Position numbers and translations under genes: made by a program. This document shows, piece after piece, positions 38,779 through 48,700 of a DNA stretch of 64,000 nt. The stretch's first letter is position 1. The number at the start of each line of letters is the position of its first letter. The notes under the pieces were generated by a model. It was not told the DNA's origin. It made no database searches and saw only the letters and a program-made list of their open reading frames with translations. Source of the DNA: Fragilariopsis cylindrus CCMP1102 (Eukaryota > Bacillariophyta > Bacillariophyceae > Bacillariales > Bacillariaceae); contig FMBT01000356.1 of the NCBI GenBank assembly GCA_900095095.1, positions 186,001 to 250,000 of the forward strand, read 5' to 3'.

Positions 38779-40069
38779 CTACTCTAATGTAAGATCTATT
38801 ATCACACGATGACATTGATTTCGAATGTGGTGTTGACTTTGATGAACCATTTGTTGAGAACTATAAGACGATCTTTTTCTACTACTCTCTGGAGTAACAG
38901 CAGCAGCGACTGAAGGACCTGATGCGTTGCGAAAGTTGCTCCTCTGAACAGATTTAGGTTGATGAGATATAGAGACAGCTGTGGACGAAGATCTAGCAGC
39001 TGGTTTATATTCATGATAGTTGATGACAGCAGCAGCTGTAGATCTAGTCGAAGCTGATCCGATCCCATTGTTTATCAATACACGGAGAAAGTCATCAGGT
39101 TGATCTGGATAGAATCTAGGTTGATGCATCTGTTTATCAATGTTGGTGCACCTGAGATGATCAAGATGTTTGTTCTCAAAGTTTTCGTAATATGCGAACT
39201 TTGGACAAATGAAGTCTGGATATAGTATTTTCATCTTGACCATCGCAACTTCTAATCCTTTACACTTTTTGGAATTGAGATATTGTCTGAAGGCAGCACT
39301 TTTTACGGCATTCGTCGCATTTGCTTTTACCTGTTGTGACGTAAGTGCACTTTGAACTAGTTTAGCAAGTTCATTTTCATATTGGATGAATGCAGCACTT
39401 TTTACGGCATTCGTCGCATTTTCTTTTACCTGTTGTGACGTAGGTGCATCTTGAACTAGTTTAGCAAGTTCATTTTCAGGAAGATTCTTAAACCGTTGCA
39501 TGATGTCGAAAAGATATAAGACTGTCCTATCTTTGTCTTGAGTTTGGACTACTGTTATTTTGTGATTTCCGGTCATATTAAAATAGTATCTACCGGCCGA
39601 CAACGAAGTACGAAATGTCTTGATATCCTCGCATGCTCTTTTGCCTGACCGCCAAGGAACCTTGCAATTTTTCACTATATGCCTTTCATCTCCTTCTAAC
39701 AAGAAAAATTTAAATTGCACCCCATTATTGTAATGCACGTAGCATTGAATCTCGCATCTCGTGTGACCGACATGCTTCTTACTTTCTGCTGCCAAAGAAC
39801 GATCAAGATCCTCTGGCGTTTTTCGTTCTGTCGTTGCCAAAATTTTACATTCGTTAGTGTGACAATCTCGAGCAACAATGTGATAATCCGCATCGGGGAG
39901 TTTTTTTTCCCGAGAACCCTATCACTGGCCCCCTCAACAAAAAAATCGCCCCATGATGTTGACGACTGTGATCTATGAACCTATTTACCCAATCTTGATT
40001 TCCGTTATTGTTCTTTCCGCCGTTACATTCCTGGACGCAAACTTTTAGGCCAATATCATAGCTCGGCAT
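38779..40069 (-). CDS. Orphan protein with a 33-residue tandem duplication and a C-terminal SUMO-interacting motif
   Basis: I do not recognise the family. The start is the ATG at 40069 (MPSYDIGLKVC). The frame must shift twice, at a T run (plus 39939-39945) and an A run (plus 39901-39908); adding one base to each gives a continuous reading through GAIFF, DRVLGKK, LPDADYHIVARDCHTNECKI and on to the main frame. The N-terminal ~200 residues are Cys/His-containing and look globular. A 99-bp in-frame duplication (39293-39490) encodes two copies of ENELAKLVQ-TSQQVK-NATNAVKSAAF. The C-terminal ~100 residues are Ser/Gln-rich and basic, ending VIIDLTLE, a good SUMO-interacting motif (V/I-x-D-L-T). A nuclear location is inferred from that. 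Confidence 0.65.
39293..39490 (-). repeat. 99-bp in-frame tandem duplication inside the orphan gene
   Basis: The segment starting GCAGCACTTTTTACGGCATT at 39293 recurs at 39392 with a few substitutions. The period of 99 bp equals 33 codons. Confidence 0.95.
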
Positions 40070-40705
40070 CTTTTTGGTAGCGACGAACCGAATGTCCGTG
40101 ATTGTTCTACTTCGTAGCACCGCAGTTTTTTATTTGCTTTGTTTTGGTAATGGTTTGCATCACTTTTATGACATCCTACTATCTGCAGAATAGCATAAGA
40201 TTTAACAACGATTTTAAGATATTACTAACGTCGAAATTCTAGATCCTTCGCTTCCTAACATACTGTACTATCATGTCTGATATCAAAAGTTACGTGAAAC
40301 AATCATGAATGTCATCAACTTCAGAAATTCGATGTAACCTTAATTAATTAATTGAAAGATCAATCGAACATTAAAATATATGCAAATAGAAAATAGAAGA
40401 TTTTTTTTTCTTCAATCGAGATAAATAAGTTAATTACTATCTATGAATAATAGGTATAAATAGTATGCTAATACAGTCTTGTTCAAATTCGAAAATATTT
40501 ATTGCTTGTCGCTTCATACAATCAGCAGTGTCAAGATGAAGATGTCGAAGAGATAAAACAAAGGGACGTTTAAACGTACATAATAATAACACATACATGA
40601 TACTGTATGTATCGTGATTATCTCGGCACCAGAACAATGAATCTGAAAATACAGTCAACGAAACATAATACATCGTAACAATCGACTTAATAATAATAAA
40701 TACCA
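40070..40705. other. Divergent intergenic region
   Basis: Contains promoters of two divergent genes. No motif or RNA gene was recognised. The minus-strand open frame at 40437-40934 is judged spurious. Confidence 0.5.
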
Positions 40706-41402
40706 ATGACCGATGATGATGAAGACAACGATCCTGTCGAAATTCGTAAACGAGCGCTTGCATTATTGGCTCGTAGTGGTAGTGCCGACGATGGTAATGA
40801 TGATGATGGCGAGGATGATTCAGATAATTATTCTTCAGATGATGAGGGTGAGCAGGAATATTCAGATGAGGACATTGGACGTTGACGTTGACGCACGTGC
40901 CGGTATCGATGCAAAACAGCAACGTCAGCAGCAAGAAGAAAAAGAAGAAAATCAGGATGATTATCGCAAACGTGCATCTTTATTATTGGGACAAGAACAA
41001 GATGACAACGAACATTACTATCATCGGCAGGATGAGGTGACCAATAAAAAATCATCATCCTCATCGGTAGTAGCGGTGGGATCGAATACCGACGATGACG
41101 ATGACAATAATACAGATGACGATGACGATGACAATGATAATGGCGAAGAAGACTTCGACGATGAATTCTCCTATTTAATAGAATCAGTAAGGGAACTATC
41201 GGCTGCATTAGATATTGATCAAGCATTACTGTCACAGGATGAAGAAACACCAACAATGATTCGCTTTTGTCATACTAATAATAATAATAATAATAATCAC
41301 GTCGACAACAATAATAACAATAACACTAATAATTGTACATGTTGTATGGTAATACTTTGTATAATTATTATACAGGTTGGATATTGGTACTGGATATTTT
41401 GA
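40706..41402 (+). CDS. Acidic, probably tail-anchored protein with an apparent frame break
   Basis: From the ATG at 40706 (MTDDDEDNDPVEIRKRALAL) the protein is very acidic and reaches YSDEDIGR before a TGA at about 40882. The +1 frame then continues DVDVDARAGIDAKQQR without interruption to 41402. Both halves share a motif (RKRALALLARSG and RKRASLLLGQEQ), supporting one gene with a one-base error or slip in the GACGTT repeat near 40875. The C-terminal part has an amphipathic helix (EFSYLIESVRELSAALDIDQ), a poly-Asn linker, and ends with a hydrophobic segment (CTCCMVILCIIIIQVGYWYW), the layout of a tail-anchored membrane protein. The family is unknown. Confidence 0.55.
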
Positions 41403-42103
41403 TCATAACATAATAGATACCACTAACGAAAAGAATTAAACTTAATAATAATAGCTACAATGGGAGATAAGATATACAACTGGGATTTACATAATATAAT
41501 ATGAAGATGAGAGCCTACAGTAGCGGTGACATAATAAAATATAAAGAAAACAAAATTCACGAAGTAAACCTTTGTTTTGTATTCTTCTTTTACAAAGGTG
41601 ATTTTGATCATTGAATTCAATGACTTTTGATTTTTATTATTTCGCCATAGCTACTTAGACATCGCCTTAAGACACTGTAACAATTAAAAAGCTCTTTGTA
41701 TGTAGTTTATCAAACACCCTTTCATTGAATTCAATGGTGTTGTTGTTGATGTGTTACTACTGTATGAAGTATACCCCAAAACTGGAAAAGTGACAGTCAT
41801 TGAATTCAATCAGTGCGCGTATTGAGGTGATAAGTCGACAAGCAAAACAGATAGGACTTCCGATCAACGACAACTATCACACTACATTTAATTCTAAAGA
41901 GATCTATATCAGTTACTTTTAGCTAAATTAGAGTACATGTCGTGTTGGGGTAAGGAAGCAGTAGTTGGGAACATTTTTGGAGCGGTTCCAATTTTTGCTA
42001 CATAGTTGACCTTGATTGCTTATCAACAAAACCTAGTGATTTATTTATGCCTATCTTCGGAAAACACGCAATTTGAACGAATTGTCGGAATTTTCCGCAG
42101 GTC
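41403..42103. other. Intergenic with three palindromic CATTGAATTCAAT sites
   Basis: This lies between converging genes. The only notable content is the three palindromes listed separately. Confidence 0.6.
41609..41811. promoter_or_regulatory. Three copies of a 14-bp palindrome
   Basis: CATTGAATTCAATG occurs at 41609-41622 and 41723-41736, and with one mismatch at 41798-41811. The surrounding sequence is not repeated. They may be protein-binding sites or hairpin-forming 3' elements; the role is inferred from recurrence only. Confidence 0.4.
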
Positions 42104-43651
42104 TCACGATGCCACTGACGAGACGACGATCCTGGGTTGTTCCGTGTAGCGAGAAAACGCCTCGTGTATCTTTGCCGCAATGTCATCGCTCGTGACCGTT
42201 TCTTCAAACATATTGAAGCGAATGTCGGCTCGGTGTTTCAATGAGTCCTGATGCCTCTCAAAGGCAGCAGCAATATGCGCCTTCAAATCTACTTTTATGC
42301 TCCAGAGTCCATCGAATGCCTTTCGTACATTGCTATATGAAATGAAAACCTCGTACAAGTTCACCATGACCGTTTCTTCTTCCGATCCGTCGTCGTGTTT
42401 TGTCTTATTCCTCTGCTTGTTCGGCTTTTGATTTTCGGTTTTAATTGTTTCCTGTCTCTTCTTCTTCTCCTTCCTATCTTGTTTCTTTGTTGTTTTTGAA
42501 TCGTTTACTTTCTTCTCTACAGATTTCTTGTTCAATCTTCGAGCTCGGAGAATCTGTTCCTTGGCACGAACGGTGCGTTCGATGCATTCCAACCAATCGA
42601 AATGGCTGGTAACGGGAGGGAGCACTATCTTGTTGGATGTCTTGTTGTTGTCAATATAATGAGGTCCGTCGATCAGATCGATACGACACAAAGGAAATTG
42701 GTGACTTGTCCGCCGTCGGACCCATTCCTCCGGATTTCGTTCCGTCAGCACAATGATCGGTTCCTGGTTGCGATGCCTCTTTGCCGAGTCGATGAGGTAT
42801 GGCAAGGAATCGGTCCAAAAACAGTCTTTCGACAAAATAATTGAATGAATGAATGAATGATTCATTGATTGGTGTCCGTGCAAAACGATGATATAACAAT
42901 GAACGATTGTGTGAGATATGAATTCAATTCAATTCGTTTGAATCGATGCAAAGCAGAATAGCATAGTGTCAAGTTACGTACCATGAACGGCGGCAATGTT
43001 CCGACTGGTATCGTTCGAGTACCAGCGCACTGCATCGTCGATGAGGCCTTTCATCATCAAAGCCCAAGAGGCCATGTCTTTAGCCTCCTCGGGAGGACAG
43101 TTTTCGGATTTGGGATTCATACACTTGAATATTTTTTTCACCGGGATAGAAACCTTGTACGCCGGATGCTTTTTTAACCATTCGCGTTTGCTTTTGAAAT
43201 CTTTGAATTCTTTTATAGGCAAGGTAGATTTGTCAGAGGGGAGACCGTATGACCTATCTTTTGGAAACGACATACGATCGGTGGTTGGAACATAATAGGG
43301 TTTGCCCCTGTCGTAAGCGTCGTACAGAGTGGTATTGAAAATGGGTCCGTTCATTCTGTAAAAGTGGCAGCCATCTTGAAAGTGCGATGATGGTATTCCG
43401 AGGCGGCACGAAGCAAGGTGTGCCGTGTGGGTGCCGGTCGTTCCTTGTCCGGCTCCAATAATCAGCGGGGGTGGTAGGTCTAATGTTACTGCAGCTGCTG
43501 CTTCGTCCTTTATTATCTCCAGGCCTTGATTTTGATGTACCAATTTATAAAGATCAAATTCAATAAATTGATTAATAATTAAAATTGATATAAGGAATAA
43601 TATTATAACCAACACGACTAGTTTCTTGTTTCTTGATGCTATTAACCTCAT
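42104..43651 (-). CDS. Golgi-type sulfotransferase-like protein, one intron
   Basis: The exons are 43651-42982 and 42825-42104. The 156-bp intron (GTACGT...AAAG) joins in phase 1 (AAVHG to DCFWTDSLPYLI). The protein is 463 residues. The type II signal anchor is at about residues 12-32 (LVVLVIILFLISILIINQF), which places the catalytic domain in the Golgi lumen. IIGAGQGTTGTHT (about 72) has the form of the 5'-phosphosulfate loop for PAPS, and VLTERNPEEWVRRR fits the 3'-phosphate-binding region. A Lys/Arg-rich low-complexity insert (KKQDRKEKKKRQE) follows. It may sulfate a glycan or protein, although many stramenopile members are uncharacterised. The start is the ATG before RLIASRNKK; earlier codons have no ATG. 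Confidence 0.75.
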
Positions 43652-44061
43652 CGTACAAATATAAGTTATCAATAATATACGTACGGTAAATTTTTATCTC
43701 AACATTTAGTTATGAACAGCAGAACCACAACAATGACCCTATTACTAGCTAGCTGAATATTAAATACTGTATCCGATGGATTCGATTAGATTTGATAAAA
43801 TTGATGAGAAGAAATGTAGTACGGTGTATTTACAAAAAAATCAACGCTAAATTCAACCGTAAATAACACGTAAAAAGCACTAAGAGTATTTAACCAGTAG
43901 AAAGCACAAGTAAGAGAACTGTGAATCAAAATTAATTTTTCCCTGTTAATTACCTGCTAAATTAGATGTCAGCGTATTTAATTACTAAGTAAATTACATA
44001 GCAAAAATTTAATTACCTGGTAAATTACAAGCAAAAAGGGATAAAAGTTACTCTTGTTGTC
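43652..44061. other. Upstream region of the sulfotransferase-like gene
   Basis: AT-rich DNA ending at the left target duplication (ttgtc, 44057-44061) of element B. Several TTAATTACCTGGTAAATTA-like imperfect palindromes occur at 43940-44035. No gene is seen. Confidence 0.5.
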
Positions 44062-44477
44062 TGTTGAATTACGATATCGCACTCGTGCTTATCTTGAGTC
44101 ACTACTTGCTTTGCTACGATATTATAAAGTCCTGAAGAATGGTCTGTTAATTGATTGATTATATATTTTGTATTGATTTGCTTTTACTCTTTGAAACTAG
44201 GTTTATAAATAAGTATAAGCTCATCGTACACATTGAAGTAGATGTTGCTTTACAATTACCAATTCAGCAATTCAAATATCACTAACAACTTACTAGTTGT
44301 TGTTCCTTTTTATTGCGACGTCGACTTATTGCAGCTGCATTTCTCGTATTGCTAAAATAACGACATTTCTACTTATAACGGTATTATCCGTTTTCCAACG
44401 GTATTATACGACTCAATCGATTAAGAATGACCCATTCGATTAGATCCTGGAAACCCAATATAGATTGATTTCCAACA
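44062..44477 (-). repeat. Element B 3' LTR
   Basis: 416 bp, TGTTG...CAACA. Apparently identical to 57955-58370 and to 62957-63372. Confidence 0.95.
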
Positions 44478-44537
44478 CACTCCTATAATAGGTCCAATGG
44501 CACATTGGAACTATTATATAAACATACATAGAGATAT

Positions 44538-45437
44538 CTATTTTGTGTTTCGGAGATCTCCTTTCATCTTTAAATACTCATCGTAGTATCGGGATATATC
44601 ATCATCTGATAATCCCATTATAGAATTCCGGTGTGTCCTAAACAAGGATCCTTGTAAAGGTTTAGTTAAATAGTCAGATACCATCTCCTTCGTCGGACAA
44701 TAGACAACACGTACGTCACCATTCTTGATTTTACTTGTTACATAAAAGTATCGAATGTTGATATGTCGTGTTCTCTTGGTGCTTGACTGTTTGCCATTCT
44801 TTTCCAATTGAATGGTACTTGTATTGTCCTGTAGGATAACAGTTTCATGCATAAACTTAGATAGTGCGGAATCTTTCGACACCGTTTTCATTTGCTCACC
44901 CATGAACAATTGAATCCACACGACAAAGTTCATTGCGTCGTCGACGCCAACTAGTTCAGCCTCAGTCGAACTTTTGGTGTTTATCTTTTGTTTCGATGAC
45001 ATGGACATAAGCGCTCCTTGCCCGAGCGATAGGACTGCCCCGGTATGGCTTCTCATATCGTTGTGTATGGCAAACGATGCATCAACGGACCACGTTAGTA
45101 CCCCGCTGCCATCCCATCCTAGGACCAGAGGCATATAGATTGTACCTCGTAAATATTTGATTGTTCTTCCGAGCTTGTGGTAGTCCGATACTGTAGGGGC
45201 CTTGACCCTGGTACACATGTACGCCACTGCCACTTGTAGGTCTGGCCTAGCTCTCTTCGCCGCGAAGAGTAGTCGAGCAGTAGTGCGGTGATAGAAATCA
45301 GCGTCCTTTTCACTTAGCAAAGGGGAATGTTCGTCAACAGTAAATAGGTCATCTTGTGCCGGCGTCCTTGCAATCCCATCCATGTCACTTGGCATTTCCG
45401 ATAGGATGTCCTCGAGGTAATCAAACATAGTGAACTT
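44538..45437 (-). pseudogene. pol: Element B pol, 3' part (RNase H)
   Basis: This is the downstream part of B pol left of the element C insertion. It carries MFDYLEDILSEMPSD, the RNase H signatures WSVDASFAIHNDMRSHTG and KSSTEAELVGVDD, and the end DYLTKPLQGSLFRTH, all matching element A Pol. At the insertion site the codons for KFTMF follow directly from the KVKF end of the other part, so C inserted without loss of B sequence. It has no start of its own. Confidence 0.9.
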
Positions 45438-45724
45438 TGTTGAGATTCTAGTTTAGATAAGAGTTTAATAGTTGTAAAGGTTGTTCTAAACGATTTATGA
45501 GTTCTATCTATCTTTAGGCTGTCCTTGAGACGCTGTCCTTGAGACGCTGTTGTAATGCTTGTGTTGCTTGTGTTAGTGGCGATAGGCATTTGTCGTTTGT
45601 ATTGCTGTTTGACTGGCTTGTGTTATTGTTTGAATCGGTGCGCTGTAACGGTATTTGTGGTCTGTCCGTCGTACGTGGTCTGTCCGTCGTTCGTGTTTCT
45701 GTCGTGCGAGTTAAGATTTCAACA
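45438..45724 (-). repeat. Element C 3' LTR (contains the end of pol)
   Basis: 287 bp. The pol reading frame crosses into it and stops at 45514. It contains a doubled CTTGAGACGCTGTC and a doubled GGTCTGTCCGTCGT motif. Confidence 0.95.
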
Positions 45725-48700
45725 CACCCTTGCAAGCTAGTTGGACTCTTTCCTTCGATATATGTATAGATAGGTCTTAGTTTCCTGTGTGTGGCTGGTG
45801 AGTGGTATTTGGTATAGTAGTCGGCAAGGTTAACTTTGCCTGGTGCCCAGAATACTCTGTATTCTCCTTGTTCCACTCTGTCCTGTACCCAGTAGAATCT
45901 TTTGTCCATTGCTTTACTTTGTCTTTGTTTGATTGTTTTGTTCATTATTCCATCCGCTGTACTGTTATCGGTTCGGAGTGGTGTTGGTGGTTGTGGATGG
46001 CCGAGTTCTTCGAGTGTTGTTCTCATTGGTGCTAGTTCTTGTGCATTCATGTACAATGCTCCTACCTCTGCCTCTGCTGCTGATGCCATTACTGCTTTGA
46101 TTATTTTTGCTAGTACATATATTGGACCATTGAATTGGGTTCCGTGTTTGTTGCCTAGATAGTGGTATCCTCCTGCTCGGCTTCGTGATTTCGGTGCTAC
46201 ACAGTAGGCTGCATCACTGTCACATGATAATATCATGTCGCTGGCTCTGTAAATGATTGTTGCATCCGGGTTGCTGGCGCAGTAGTTTAGGAATTGGATT
46301 AGTGCTGCTTGCGTGTCCTCTGTTGCTGTTGTTGCCTTGATGCTTAGTTCATTGAGTGCGTGTAAAAAGGTGCTATCGACTGATCTTCCATCATATAAGA
46401 ATTTGCCACATACTTTCTGAATATGGTTCTTTTGTAATGGTGTTAGTTCTGGTGTTGTATCTTCCGTGTTATATTGGATTTTCTTTCCATATTCCGGTGG
46501 TACATACTTAGTTGGTCCATAGTGGTGTTTTGATGGTGTTGGGTGCTGAAATTGCTGCAGTGCTCGCTTGACATATCCCTTCATTGATAGTTTTACTTCT
46601 CTTTTTTTATAGTTCCATTCTAGATCAATTCCGATATATTTGGACCCTGTCCAATCTATTTTGAGTGGGTATTTTTCTTTAATTGCGTCGAATAAGTGGT
46701 CAATATCATCTTTGTTGGTATATTTAACTCCAAAGTCGTCTACTACTAGTGTGAAGCTGATTGGTCGTGTTTTATGTTTCCATAGTCCTGGTGTTCTCTT
46801 GGTTGGGTAATATCCATACTGTGCTAGGTGCTCTTGGAGATCTTCGTTTGCGATTCTTCCACTTTGTGCTAGTCCATACATTGCTCCTGTTATTTCTACA
46901 TAGGCATATCCATCTGCTTCCGCGTATTGCATTACATTATATTCTTCGATGATTTCTGTTGGAATGAGGCTTAGGTGAATTCTCATGTATTCAGATGATT
47001 TAAGCTTTGAATTTGTGTAGAAGTTTCCTATGTCAGCTGCTGCATATTGTGCATCTTTGGTTGATATTGTGCTGTTGAGGTGTATCTTGATTGTTTCCAG
47101 GCCAGCTGTTTCTGTGCTTGTTTTGCCATCATACGGTAGTCGGTCTCCTCCTACTGTGAGTCTTGTTCGATTGATATCTTCTTTTTGTAGTCGTACGTCG
47201 CAACAGAATCTTGCATATGTTACTTTCTTTCCCATTGGTACTTGCTTTCTTTTTATAAAGTGGAACGTATCTGATCCTTTTACTCGTTGTGTACCATCTT
47301 CATTTTTTCCTACTCCTTTTAAAAGTTTACCAAATTCATTTGCTGATGATTTTTGCCACCATTCACGTGTTTGTTTGTTGGAGTGGTTGATTAGTTGTTT
47401 GTAGTCGATCATTTTCCCTGTTGCTTCATCATAAACTGTCATCGCAAAGTGTCCTGGTAGTTTTCCTCCTGCTGGGCTTTTCTGCTGTACCATGTTGGCT
47501 CGTTGTAGTCTTGTTGATAGTCGTGTCATCCGTCGTGTTAGATCTTTATCTGTATCAATGCATTTGTATTGGTTGAGTGTTCTACTGCTTACTTGTTCTT
47601 TGTCCCCACTTTCGTATTCAATAAAGTATAGTCGTTCATTTTCATTGTAGCTTGTTACTTCTCCGCGTTGAATGGTGTTGTTGTAGTTTTTCATTATTTT
47701 GGTTCCTATTTCATCTTCGTTGATTGTTGGTAGCAATGCCACCCTTGTAGCTACTCGGTGCGTATCTCGGTTCGCGTTGACGTGTTGTGCTTGGTTCATA
47801 TCTCGGTTCGTGAAGAATTGGTGTTGGTTTTCCTCTGGATCACCCACCACCCTTGTAGCTGCCCATGCCGGCACCCTTGTAGCTTCACTATCCTGTTGTC
47901 GTGGAGTGAATATTTCGCGTAGCTTGTCAATGGCATCGTTGGTTTTGGTTCCTTGGTCCAAAAATGGTGTAGGTGGATGTGGTTTCTGTAGTATTGCTAT
48001 TAAATCTTCTGTTGCACTTGCTAGTCTATCCTCTGATGATGTCTTTGGCATTTGTACGTGTTCTGGGAAGAATTCAATTGTATCCGTTGTTCTTTCTCCT
48101 CTTGTTGTCGGGATGTATACTCTATAATTACGATAATGATGTTTGGCTGGTCCAATAAAGTAACCTTTTACTCCATGATCCGCCCATGTTTTTCTATCCT
48201 GTGGTCTCTCATGTGCTACAATGAGGCATCCAGGAGGTGCTAGTGGTGTTTTGTTGAAGTCAAAATTTCCCCATAATTCATTGTAGGCTGATTTGGCTGG
48301 GTTGATTCGTGATGGTCGTAACATGTTGAGTGTTATTACTGCTACCGTGATTAACCTATCCCATTGGCTTTTTGGAAATGTTGGATCAACCCCGTATAAC
48401 GTTGAGATAAAATGATTTTTGAATGTTTGTATTCCCCGTTCAGCTGGTATTGTTCTATGGTTGCCTCTTGGTGCTATTTGGTACTTCAATCCTCGTGATT
48501 CTATCTCTTCGATTAGTTCTTTTGAAAATTCATTGTCTATACGATGTAGTACTGGGTTGATTCCTGCTTTCTTCAGTGTATCATGCATTTCAATGAACCC
48601 TGCTAATAGGTGTTCTTTTGCTCGCGATTTGATTGCCACTGCAAGTATTGGTCCTGCATCACTGTCTTCCATTAGCATGACGTATCTGTTTCCTCGTGAT

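Noticed and set aside
38627-38812. Leu-rich 61-residue plus-strand frame
   Set aside because: Made of TTG/TTA microsatellite; no credible continuation.
40437-40934. 165-residue minus-strand open frame rich in His
   Set aside because: It is the antisense of GAT/GAC-rich coding sequence of the acidic gene.
42602-43295. Plus-strand frames opposite the sulfotransferase-like gene
   Set aside because: Shadows of the minus-strand exons; the splice junction and motifs support only the minus strand.
43870-44061. tRNA or small RNA gene near element B's left flank
   Set aside because: No cloverleaf, A/B box or conserved loop could be recognised.
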